From: an uncultured Lachnospiraceae bacterium
GTDB lineage: Bacteria > Bacillota > Clostridia > Lachnospirales > Lachnospiraceae
Direction of reading: 5' to 3'
Length of the DNA: 64,000 nt
Assembly (NCBI GenBank): GCA_949840915.1
Contig: CATKXY010000009.1
Span: 1 to 64,000 of the forward strand
Positions 53,904 through 61,507 of this stretch are shown here, one piece after another. A model generated the notes under the pieces. The model saw nothing but the letters and a program-made list of their open reading frames with translations. It had not been told where the DNA came from and searched no databases. Numbering within the stretch: the first letter of the stretch is position 1; each line of letters starts with the position of its first letter. The translations under genes and the position numbers were made by a program.

Positions 53904-54596
53904 TTATTCCTGTCTGGGGTCAATAATCTTCACAGCGTCAGCGACACGGCCGTACTGACCTTTCGCCTTCTCGTAAGCAGTGTTGGGATCATCGCCCTTT
54001 TTGATGAAGTCGGTCATCTTTCCAAGGCTCACAAACTGGTAACCGATGATCTGATCGTCGGCGTCCAGTGCAATACCGGTCACATAACCCTCTGCCATCT
54101 CCAGATAGCGGGGACCTTTTTTCAATGTACCATACATAGTGCCGACCTGGCTTCTGAGCCCCTTGCCCAGATCTTCCAGCCCTGCGCCTACGGGCAGACC
54201 GTCCTCGGAAAATGCGCTCTGCGTACGGCCATATACAATCTGCAGGAACAGTTCTCTCATGGCAGTGTTGATCGCATCGCACACCAAGTCTGTATTCAAT
54301 GCTTCCATAACGGTTCTCCCGGGAAGGATCTCAGCCGCCATGGCTGCGGAATGCGTCATTCCGGAGCACCCGATTGTCTCCACCAGAGCCTCCTGAATAA
54401 TACCTTCCTTTACGTTCAAAGTCAGCTTGCAGGCACCCTGCTGAGGCGCACACCAGCCCACACCGTGAGTCAGACCGGAAATATCCTTGACATCCTTTGC
54501 CTTCACCCACTTTGCTTCTTCGGGAATGGGCGCACAGCCGTGGTTGACTCCCTGCGCTACGGGACACATCTCTTCAACTTCTTTTGAATAAATCAT
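53904..54596 (-). CDS. NifU/IscU-like iron-sulfur cluster assembly scaffold protein
   Basis: Protein of 230 residues with an IscU-like core. Cysteines that could carry a cluster: the CPVAQGVNHGC segment near 10-20, GWCAPQQGAC near 45-54, and ETIGCSGMTH near 73. The region LTLNVKEGIIQEALVETIGC, then AAMAAEILPGRT, follows the NifU N-terminal fold. The rest (about 130-230) is specific to this family. The ATG at 54596 has AAAGGAG upstream; a longer in-frame extension upstream lacks a start. It is the first gene of a unit with the GGGtGRT gene, a pairing I associate with Lachnospiraceae and other Firmicutes. Confidence 0.85.
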   Translation of the reverse strand: MIYSKEVEEMCPVAQGVNHGCAPIPEEAKWVKAKDVKDISGLTHGVGWCAPQQGACKLTLNVKEGIIQEALVETIGCSGMTHSAAMAAEILPGRTVMEALNTDLVCDAINTAMRELFLQIVYGRTQSAFSEDGLPVGAGLEDLGKGLRSQVGTMYGTLKKGPRYLEMAEGYVTGIALDADDQIIGYQFVSLGKMTDFIKKGDDPNTAYEKAKGQYGRVADAVKIIDPRQE

Positions 54597-54635
54597 GTGA
54601 ACTCTCCTTTCAAATCTCTTGCTTATGATTATGTC

Positions 54636-54657
54636 CGGGGATGCTGTCATTCCCCCG
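54636..54657 (-). promoter_or_regulatory. Leader hairpin upstream of the Fe-S scaffold gene
   Basis: On the minus strand CGGGGGAATG and CATCCCCG can pair (about 8 pairs, one bulge, four-base loop), 40 bases before the scaffold start codon. It could be a 5-prime stability hairpin or part of a regulatory leader. Confidence 0.35.
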
Positions 54658-54725
54658 AAAATAACATAACTCTTTTTTATTTTCGCATATTTATACAAAA
54701 AAATCCAGTAGTTTTAACAATTATT

Positions 54726-54786
54726 TACGCTAAAATCATCCTGTCACACAACGACAGGCCGCTACGCTAAAATCATCCTGTCGTTG
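54726..54786. repeat. Duplicated 3-prime end of the ABC ATPase gene with alternative hairpins
   Basis: The 20 bases TACGCTAAAATCATCCTGTC occur at 54726-54745 and again at 54763-54782, the latter being the last codons and stop of the ATPase gene. CAACGACAGG (54749-54758) pairs perfectly with CCTGTCGTTG (54777-54786); alternatively CCTGTC (54740-54745) pairs with GACAGG (54753-54758). The two stems exclude each other. The second is followed on the minus strand by ATGATTTTAG and may act as terminator. Confidence 0.7.
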
Positions 54787-55574
54787 GCGAACTCTCCTCC
54801 GCTGACTTCCTCGAACCTGGCCAGCAGGTCTTTCACATGGAGATTTTTCTTCTCTTCACCGGAGACATCGTAAATCACGCGGCCCTCATGCATCATGATC
54901 AGGCGGTTGCCATGGGCGATGGCATCTTTCATATTGTGAGTTACCATCATGGCGGTGAGGTGGTTTTCAGAGATGATCTGATCACTGATCTCCAGCACCT
55001 TGGCTGCCGTTTTGGGGTCCAGCGCCGCAGTGTGTTCGTCCAGCAACAGCAGTTTGGGCTGTTTTAAGGACGCCATGAGCAGCGTGATGGCCTGCCTCTG
55101 CCCGCCGGACAAAAGTCCGACCTTGCTGGTCATTCGATCCTCGAGTCCAAGCCCCAGGACACACAGCTTCTCGCGGAACAGCTCCCGCTCCGGCTTTGAA
55201 ATACCCCATTTCAAAGTGCGTCTCTGGCCTCTGCGATAAGCGATGGCCAGGTTCTCCTCGATATCCATGGTGGCGGCAGTCCCGGTCATGGGATCCTGAA
55301 ACACCCTTCCCAGATATGGGGCACGCTTGTGCTCAGCCAGTCTGGTGATATCGGTGCCGTCTATGATGATCCGGCCCTCGTCCGTGGGCCAGACTCCTGC
55401 AATGGCGTTCAGCGTGGTCGATTTGCCCGCGCCGTTGCCTCCGATGATCGTGACAAAATCTCCCGGATTCAGATTCAGATCAACACCGTTTAAGGCCGCC
55501 TTCTCGTTGATGGTTCCACGGTTAAACACCTTATGGACATTTGAGATCTCCAGCGCATATCCCGTCTTGCTCAT
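54762..55574 (-). CDS. ABC importer ATP-binding protein (TrpZ-like)
   Basis: ABC ATPase of 270 residues. Walker A IIGGNGAGKSTTLNA near 42, Q-loop, signature LLSGGQRQAITL near 148, Walker B LLLLDEHTAALDPKT near 168 and H-loop MMVTHNM near 205 are intact. The ATG at 55574 overlaps the permease stop codon by four bases (ATGA), so the two are coupled; a long in-frame upstream extension lies inside the permease gene and is not translated. It energises the importer encoded by the next two genes upstream. Confidence 0.93.
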   Translation of the reverse strand: MSKTGYALEISNVHKVFNRGTINEKAALNGVDLNLNPGDFVTIIGGNGAGKSTTLNAIAGVWPTDEGRIIIDGTDITRLAEHKRAPYLGRVFQDPMTGTAATMDIEENLAIAYRRGQRRTLKWGISKPERELFREKLCVLGLGLEDRMTSKVGLLSGGQRQAITLLMASLKQPKLLLLDEHTAALDPKTAAKVLEISDQIISENHLTAMMVTHNMKDAIAHGNRLIMMHEGRVIYDVSGEEKKNLHVKDLLARFEEVSGGEFANDRMILA

Positions 55575-56521
55575 GCCTTGACCACCCCCTTCTTCCTCAA
55601 ATGCTTCTCCTTCAGATAAGGAACTGCCAGAAACAGCGCCACAACGACGGCGGAGAATAATTTCATATAGTCTGAAGGCATTTTCAGCCAAAGCACAAAC
55701 TGATAAACCATATAGTAAATTACCGCTCCAATGATTACGGCCATCTGCGTGAACGCAAAGGCCAGCTTCTGCTTTGCGGCAAATTTTCCAAAGAGCACTT
55801 CGCCGATAATCACGGCAGCCAGACCGATAACGATGGCGCCGCGTCCCATGTTGACATCCGCCGAGCCCTGAAACTGCACGTAGAGCGCGCCGCACATACC
55901 TACCATACCGTTAGAGATCATCAGGGCGAGCACCTTGACAAGATCCGTGTTGATTCCCTGTGCCCTGGCCATGCTGGAATTACAGCCTGTGGCACGGATG
56001 GCCTGCCCGCTCTCCGTCCCGAAATACCAGTACAGGATTCCTACGAGCACCACCAGAAACAGAGCTAGTCCTGCAAAAAACAAAATTCTGGACCCCGTGC
56101 TTCCACCCGTCACATAGCGCAGCGATACCACCAGCGGATACTTGTCCACACTCACGGGCTGATTGGCCTTTCCCATGATCACCAGATTGACCGAATACAG
56201 AGAAAGCTGCGTCAGAATACTTGCCAAAATCCCCGGTATCCCCAGGGAAGTATTTAAGAGCCCCGTCACCAACCCGGCCAGCATACCCGCAGCAAAAGCG
56301 ATGGGCAGAGTCAGGATGGGAGAAACGCCTCCCCGTATCAGCATTACCGATACCGCCGCACCCGTGGTAATGGAGCCGTCCACTGTCAGATCTGCGAAAT
56401 CCAGCAGCCGGAAGGTGATATAAACGCCCAGCGCCATAATGCCCCATATCATTCCCTGTGCGATGGAGCCCGGCCATGCGCGCAGAAGCGCCATTGGATT
56501 CAGTGACAAAAAGTATTCCAT
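55571..56521 (-). CDS. ABC importer permease (TrpY-like)
   Basis: Membrane subunit of 316 residues with about eight helices of the branched-chain/sugar permease type (GMIWGIMALGVYITFRLLDF and VDGSITTGAAVSVML near the N-terminus). The D-L-T-V-D-G-S element and later ARAQGINTDLVKVLALMISN are typical of permeases that pair with ABC_sub_bind lipoproteins, such as the streptococcal tryptophan transporter TrpXYZ. It lies 93 bases after the binding-protein gene; the gap holds a short AGGGAT / ATCCCT hairpin. Confidence 0.9.
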   Translation of the reverse strand: MEYFLSLNPMALLRAWPGSIAQGMIWGIMALGVYITFRLLDFADLTVDGSITTGAAVSVMLIRGGVSPILTLPIAFAAGMLAGLVTGLLNTSLGIPGILASILTQLSLYSVNLVIMGKANQPVSVDKYPLVVSLRYVTGGSTGSRILFFAGLALFLVVLVGILYWYFGTESGQAIRATGCNSSMARAQGINTDLVKVLALMISNGMVGMCGALYVQFQGSADVNMGRGAIVIGLAAVIIGEVLFGKFAAKQKLAFAFTQMAVIIGAVIYYMVYQFVLWLKMPSDYMKLFSAVVVALFLAVPYLKEKHLRKKGVVKA

Positions 56522-56614
56522 CTTCTCTCTCCTTTTTCCCCTGATTCAAAGACAGGGATACCGCATCTGGCGCCATCCCTATCCCAAAATCATATTGTCC
56601 TTAATAAATTCTCA

Positions 56615-57583
56615 TTATTCCTGAGGAAGCTCAATCGCAACATAGCCCTCGGGCACTGTGATCCCAAGCTCCGCGCAGATCTTCTCATTGTATTTCTTGG
56701 TCACATTGGGAGCAAAACGAACCTCCATAATGGAGATATCCGCACCGCCCTCCAGAATCTCATATGCCATCTCGCCCGTGGTATAACCGAGATCGTAATA
56801 GCTGATAGAAAGCGTAGCCACGCCACAGCCGCCGCAGATTCCCTCCTCACCTGCAATGACGGGGATTTTTGCGGGTCCTACCACATTGTAGACAGTCTCT
56901 GTGACAGATGCCAGCGTATTGTCGGTGGGAATATAGAGCACATCGCACTCGCCTGCAGCAGCGGTAGTCACCGCCTGCACCTCGTTGGTATCGGCAATAG
57001 GATATGTCTTGTAAGCGATGCCGTCCTCATCCAGCGCGGCTCCGAAAAGCTCAACCTGATACAGTGAGTTCGCCTCTGCCGAGCAGTACAGCAGTCCCAC
57101 CTGCTTTACGTCAGGGAAAAGCTCCACCAGCATATCCTCCTGCTCTGCGATAGGCGCAAGATCGGAGGTACCGGAGATATTTCTGCCGGTAGTCCCGGTC
57201 CAGCCGCTCAGCTCCAGAGCTGTGGCATAATCTGTCACCGAAGTGCCCAGAACCGGTATGGAAGTGGTTGCCGCTGCCGCTGCCTGCAGGGGAGAAGTGG
57301 CGTTTGCAAGGATCAGATCCACTCCGTCAGACACAAAGCCGTTACAGATCGTCGCCGCAGTCGTCTGCTCACCCTGCGCATTCTGCAGATTAAACTTCAC
57401 CTTGTCGCCAAGCTTATCCTTCAGCGCATCCTGAAAGCCCTGGGTCGCAGCATCCAGCGCCGCGTGCTCCACCAGCTGGCAGATACCCACATTGTAGACC
57501 TCCTCCTGCTTCTCTCCGCAGCCTGTCAGGCTCATGGCCGACATTGCCGCCACAAGCAGAAATGCCATCATTTTCTTTTTCAT
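56615..57583 (-). CDS. ABC importer substrate-binding lipoprotein (ABC_sub_bind / TrpX-like)
   Basis: Lipoprotein of 322 residues: signal MKKKMMAFLLVAAMSAMSLTGCG with lipobox LTGC, then the ABC_sub_bind fold (YNVGICQLVEHAALDAATQG, NAQGEQTTAATICNGFVSDG, LVELFPDVKQVGLLYCSAE, VDVLYIPTDN-type segments). Family members bind amino acids such as tryptophan or unknown solutes. AGGAGGAG precedes the ATG. It is the first gene of the importer operon, under a consensus promoter with a perfect palindrome downstream of it. No T-box is present, so the palindrome is the likely control site. Confidence 0.92.
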   Translation of the reverse strand: MKKKMMAFLLVAAMSAMSLTGCGEKQEEVYNVGICQLVEHAALDAATQGFQDALKDKLGDKVKFNLQNAQGEQTTAATICNGFVSDGVDLILANATSPLQAAAAATTSIPVLGTSVTDYATALELSGWTGTTGRNISGTSDLAPIAEQEDMLVELFPDVKQVGLLYCSAEANSLYQVELFGAALDEDGIAYKTYPIADTNEVQAVTTAAAGECDVLYIPTDNTLASVTETVYNVVGPAKIPVIAGEEGICGGCGVATLSISYYDLGYTTGEMAYEILEGGADISIMEVRFAPNVTKKYNEKICAELGITVPEGYVAIELPQE

Positions 57584-57604
57584 AATTCTCTCCTCCTCGG
57601 GTAT

Positions 57605-57634
57605 TTTAGAACTTTAACCGATTAAAGTTCTAAA
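57605..57634 (-). promoter_or_regulatory. Perfect palindrome, candidate operator of the ABC importer operon
   Basis: TTTAGAACTTTAA and TTAAAGTTCTAAA are exact 13-base arms around four central bases. It lies between the transcription start predicted from the promoter at 57647-57675 and the ribosome binding site, so a bound repressor would block transcription. It is too AT-rich and lacks a U-run, so it is not a normal terminator. Confidence 0.7.
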
Positions 57635-57646
57635 TAATCACAGTAA

Positions 57647-57675
57647 AATATACACCATAATCCGTATTCTGTCAA
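57647..57675 (-). promoter_or_regulatory. Consensus promoter of the ABC importer operon
   Basis: On the minus strand: TTGACA (57670-57675), 17-base spacer, TATATT (57647-57652). Confidence 0.88.
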
Positions 57676-57686
57676 TATTCCCTGCC

Positions 57687-58367
57687 TCATCGTTTGGCGA
57701 CAACCTCAGAGTCCTTCTTAAAGATATGTTTTGCGGGTAGGAAGCCTCTCACACTTGAGATAGGATAAACATTGGAATCTCTGCCGATAACGGTCCCCGG
57801 ATTCAGGACACTGTTACAGCCCACCTCCACGCGGTCGCCCAGCATGGCGCCCATTTTCTTCAGACCTGTCTCCATGGCAAAAGGCCCGCTGTCTGATTCA
57901 CCCTTTACCACAACCGGCGTCTTGTCGCTCTTAACATTGGAAGTGATGGAGCCCGCGCCCATATGCGCCCGAAAACCCAGCACACTGTCGCCCACATAAT
58001 TATAATGCGGCACCTGGACCTTATTGAACAGCACCACATTCTTGAGCTCTGTGGAATTTCCCACCACCGCGCCCTTCCCTACGATGGCATTGCCGCGGAT
58101 AAAGGCACAGTGCCTGATCTCAGCCTCCTCATCAATGATGAGCGGACCGTTTAAGCAGGCGGTAGGAGCCACGCTGGCACTCTTTGCCACCCAGATATCC
58201 TCTCCCCGTTTCTCGAACCGATCCGGCGAGAGCGTCGCTCCCAATTCCAGAATATAATCGTGGATAGCAGGCAGTACCTCCCATGGATAAATGACATCCT
58301 CAAACAGCTTAGCGGCAATCGTCTCCTTTAAATCATACAACTCCTTCACTGTAATTTCCGGCAACAT
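57687..58367 (-). CDS. Left-handed beta-helix protein (UDP-N-acetylglucosamine pyrophosphorylase-like C domain)
   Basis: Protein of 226 residues made almost wholly of hexapeptide repeats (about 55-215), seen in segments such as IIDEEAEIRHCAFIRGNAIV, then GKGAVVGNSTELKN and LGDRVEVGCNSVLNPGTVIG. The fold is that of acyl- or nucleotidyltransferase beta-helices such as the GlmU C-terminal domain, but the nucleotidyltransferase domain is missing. GxG-rich RAHMGAGSITSNVKSDK near 135 fits the GlmU/LbH_G1P pattern. The ATG at 58367 has AGGAGG eight bases upstream. The substrate is unknown. Confidence 0.85.
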   Translation of the reverse strand: MLPEITVKELYDLKETIAAKLFEDVIYPWEVLPAIHDYILELGATLSPDRFEKRGEDIWVAKSASVAPTACLNGPLIIDEEAEIRHCAFIRGNAIVGKGAVVGNSTELKNVVLFNKVQVPHYNYVGDSVLGFRAHMGAGSITSNVKSDKTPVVVKGESDSGPFAMETGLKKMGAMLGDRVEVGCNSVLNPGTVIGRDSNVYPISSVRGFLPAKHIFKKDSEVVAKR

Positions 58368-58419
58368 TTTCCGTCCTCCTGTCATTTTGATACTAAATAT
58401 TATTCCGTCTTTCTGAACT

Positions 58420-60480
58420 TTACTTGTTCTGTTTCTTATAATTGGCCTCCGCTGCCTGAAACTGCGCATAGAGATTTCCCTGATTGTTCATCTGCTTTAC
58501 ATAATTGGTGCGCCTGATCACAAAATCGCTGAGCTTTCCCATGTACTCCTGTGATGTGATCTGTCCCTCTGCCACCTGGGCAAGTCCTTTCTCCCAGCTG
58601 GCGGTGAGCGCCGGATTCAAAAGCGGCTTGATGGAGGCGTCCACCACGTCGTAGATCATCTCCCCCATGAGTGTGGGCGTCAACACCTGCGTCTTTTTAT
58701 TCAGAGCAAGATATTCAATATTCACCAGCTTTTTGAGAATTTCCGCGCGGGTGGCGCTGGTCCCGATCCCGTTGCCCTTGATCTGGGCGCGCAGCTCCTC
58801 ATCCTCAATAAACTGTCCGGCGTTTTCCATGGTCAGGATAATACTGCCCGAGGTATATCGCTTGGGCGGGGTAGTCTCCCCCTCCTTGATCTCATATCCC
58901 CCCACAGTGACCGAGTCTCCTTTTTTAAGCTTCATCAGAAGTGCACAAAGCTCCGCGTCGCATTTCTCCTCCGTCTCTGCGCCCTCACCGGAAGTGTTTT
59001 CCCTGGCTTCCTTTCCGTCTGATCCGCCTTTGCCATCTTTGGCATCTCTCCCGTCCTTCTTAAAGGAATAGGCGGCGGCTTTCAGATATCCCTCCTGTGC
59101 GAGCACCTTGAAATTGGCAAAAAATTTCTCTTCCTTCACCTTTATGCAGAGAGCAAATTTCTGATACACGGCGGCAGGATAAAAAATACTCAGGAAACGC
59201 CTGGCAATCATCTCATACACATTGGCGGAGACAGGCGGCAGTCCTCTGAGATTATTCAGCCCTTGCCCGGTGGGAATGATGGCATAGTGATCCGTGATCT
59301 GCTTGTCATTCACATAGCGGGTCTTTGCAATCTTTTTATAGCCGTCCCCGGACAATATCTCCGATGCAAGCTGCGCTGTCTGCGCATAATTGCGAAGCCC
59401 GTTGATGTTTTTATGTATCTCCTTTGCCACTGCCGTGGAGAGCACTCTGGCATCCGTTCTGGGATAGGTGACCATTTTTCGCTCGTAAAGCTCCTGGACG
59501 ATGCGCAGCGTTTCATCGGGACTGATCTTGAACCATTTGGAGCAGTCATTCTGCAGCTCCGCAAGATTATAGAGCAGAGGCGGATTCTTATTCTCCTTTT
59601 TCCGCTCGATTCCCTCTACAACTACATCTCCCGCAGGTTCCTTCTGAAGATGTTCTATCAGCTTCTGCGCCGATGCCCTGTCCTTAAATCCATTTTCTTT
59701 ATAGAGCTCGGGCGAGGCATAGAAGACAGATCCCTCTGCCGCCTTCCACTCTCCCGTAAACTGCTTATTCTGCAGACAAAACTCTCCCAGCACGCGGTAG
59801 AACGGCGTCTTTACAAAGGAGCGTATCTCCCGTTCCCGATTGACGATCATGCCGAGCACACAAGTCATGACACGCCCCACGGAGATCACCGCCCGATCCC
59901 GCTTCAGATAATCCTTTACGGTTCTTCCGTATTTTAAGGTGAGTACTCTGGAGAAATTGATGCCCATCAGATAATCTTCCTTGGCCCGCAGATAGGCTGC
60001 ATCACTCAGAGCGTCATAGGCCGAGAGATCCTTTGCCTCCCGGATGCCGCGCAGGATCTCCTCCTCCGTCTGGGAGTCGATCCATACCCGGAGCCGTCTC
60101 TTGCCCCGGACTCCGGAGAGCTGCTCCACCAGCCTGTAGATATACTCCCCCTCACGCCCGGAGTCTGTGCAGACATAAATTGTCCCCACATCCTGACGGT
60201 TTAAAAGTCCGCTCACAGTCCTGAACTGCCTGGCTGCACTCTCAATGACCTCATAGCGAAATGTCTCCGGGATGAAGGGGATCGTATCAAAGCTCCAGCG
60301 ACGGTATTTCTCATCATAAACCTCGGGATAACTCATGGTGACCAGATGCCCCACACACCAGGTCACAATGGCCTCCTCTGATTCCAGATACCCGTCGCAT
60401 TTGCGCATATTTAATTTTAAAGCGCCGGCAAACTCTCTTGCCACGCTGGGTTTCTCAGCTATAAAAAGGTTTTTACTCAT
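58420..60480 (-). CDS. topB: DNA topoisomerase III
   Basis: Type IA topoisomerase of 686 residues that relaxes and decatenates DNA through a tyrosyl-DNA bond. N-terminal Toprim domain: LFIAEKPSVAREFAG at 4-18 with the catalytic Glu, and CTDSGREGEYIYR near 103 with D-x-D. The active-site Tyr lies in the helix with MVTYPRTDARVLS near 335. The domain IV gate follows. No C-terminal zinc fingers, as is usual for TopB. An acidic linker around 490-515 (SGEGAETEEKCDAE) is a possible insertion. It lies four bases after an AAA ATPase gene. Confidence 0.95.
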   Translation of the reverse strand: MSKNLFIAEKPSVAREFAGALKLNMRKCDGYLESEEAIVTWCVGHLVTMSYPEVYDEKYRRWSFDTIPFIPETFRYEVIESAARQFRTVSGLLNRQDVGTIYVCTDSGREGEYIYRLVEQLSGVRGKRRLRVWIDSQTEEEILRGIREAKDLSAYDALSDAAYLRAKEDYLMGINFSRVLTLKYGRTVKDYLKRDRAVISVGRVMTCVLGMIVNREREIRSFVKTPFYRVLGEFCLQNKQFTGEWKAAEGSVFYASPELYKENGFKDRASAQKLIEHLQKEPAGDVVVEGIERKKENKNPPLLYNLAELQNDCSKWFKISPDETLRIVQELYERKMVTYPRTDARVLSTAVAKEIHKNINGLRNYAQTAQLASEILSGDGYKKIAKTRYVNDKQITDHYAIIPTGQGLNNLRGLPPVSANVYEMIARRFLSIFYPAAVYQKFALCIKVKEEKFFANFKVLAQEGYLKAAAYSFKKDGRDAKDGKGGSDGKEARENTSGEGAETEEKCDAELCALLMKLKKGDSVTVGGYEIKEGETTPPKRYTSGSIILTMENAGQFIEDEELRAQIKGNGIGTSATRAEILKKLVNIEYLALNKKTQVLTPTLMGEMIYDVVDASIKPLLNPALTASWEKGLAQVAEGQITSQEYMGKLSDFVIRRTNYVKQMNNQGNLYAQFQAAEANYKKQNK

Positions 60481-60483
60481 AAA

Positions 60484-61497
60484 TCAGCTCTTTCGATATG
60501 CCTCCCTCACAAAACCCGGAAATGCATCTTCCACGATCTCCTTGTAAAACTGCTTCGGCGTAAGCTCCTCGAGGAGACTTTGATATGGATAGATAAAACG
60601 AAAATAAAAACGCACATAGGGCTTTGTGATACGGTATGCTCCCGCCCCAACCTTCTCCACCAGATCGATCTCCATCAGATTCTTCAGATAGACGCTGATC
60701 TTTGCTCTGGAAAATGCGGTTCGATGATAGATGTCATTGAGCCTGCCGCCGCCCGCCGCCATGGTGGTGAGAATCGTATTGTACACGGATGTCTCTCTCA
60801 GCTCCTCCGCAAGGCACCCGGCCATCTCCCCGTGAATACTGCTGTATTTGTCCACGATGTTGTGAATCAGATTGTCCGAGGCGCTCAGCTGCCTGTCCGT
60901 CCGGTTCCAGAGTCCGGGTACGCCTCCCAGAACCGCGTACAGCTGAACACAGTCATCCTGACTGTACTCTGCATAAAGCTCCTGCATCCTCTGAATGCCA
61001 AGCTCCCGGACCTTCAGGAAACCGGAGATTGCGGCAGCCTCGCCGCCGATTTTCCTGACCATGCTGTTCTCTACCCAGCCCGCCGCCGAACTGCACAGGA
61101 TTACCAAAAGAGGCACGCCGCTGTTTTTAACAAATAGATTCAGCTTGGTAAAAAAGCCCGTGCCGCCTTTGACCAGATAGTGAAACTCGTCAACGACAAA
61201 GACCGTTTTCTCGTCGGATGCCGTTCCTGCCGCCTTCTCAAAGATCGCCTCATACTCGGGACAGGCTCCGGATTCCTCCTGAGGCAGTCCCAGCTCTCTG
61301 GCCCACTGATAGCGCTGTTCCCTGTCAGAGCAGGATCGCGCCCTGTAATAAACAGCCTTTTTATCCTTACAGAAGTCTTTTAACAACGCGGTCTTGCCCA
61401 CACCCGTCTGCCCGTAGACCACCAGTATACGGCTGTTCTCCGAGCCAAAATACTGATTCAGATAATGCAGCTCCGTCTCCCGTCCCACAAAAGTCAT
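60484..61497 (-). CDS. AAA ATPase of the archaeal-ATPase family, short form
   Basis: P-loop ATPase of 337 residues. Walker A is VVYGQTGVGKTALL near residues 24-37, Walker B VFVVDEFHYLVK near 118, and a winged-helix domain (about 240-310, ILTTMAAGGGRLNDIYHRTA, FSRAKISVYLKNLMEIDLVE) follows. This is the ATPase_2 (PF01637) plus wHTH layout. Members usually continue with a DUF234 nuclease-like domain to about 460 residues; here the chain ends at YKEIVEDAFPGFVREAYRKS, so that part is missing or has been lost. It is packed against topB (four-base gap) and may be translated with it. Function unknown. Confidence 0.82.
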   Translation of the reverse strand: MTFVGRETELHYLNQYFGSENSRILVVYGQTGVGKTALLKDFCKDKKAVYYRARSCSDREQRYQWARELGLPQEESGACPEYEAIFEKAAGTASDEKTVFVVDEFHYLVKGGTGFFTKLNLFVKNSGVPLLVILCSSAAGWVENSMVRKIGGEAAAISGFLKVRELGIQRMQELYAEYSQDDCVQLYAVLGGVPGLWNRTDRQLSASDNLIHNIVDKYSSIHGEMAGCLAEELRETSVYNTILTTMAAGGGRLNDIYHRTAFSRAKISVYLKNLMEIDLVEKVGAGAYRITKPYVRFYFRFIYPYQSLLEELTPKQFYKEIVEDAFPGFVREAYRKS

Positions 61498-61507
61498 AAG
61501 TTTATCC

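Noticed and set aside
55575..55895. A 107-codon N-terminal extension of the ABC ATPase
   Set aside because: It is a shifted reading of the permease gene, lacks a ribosome binding site, and the family match begins at the ATG at 55574.
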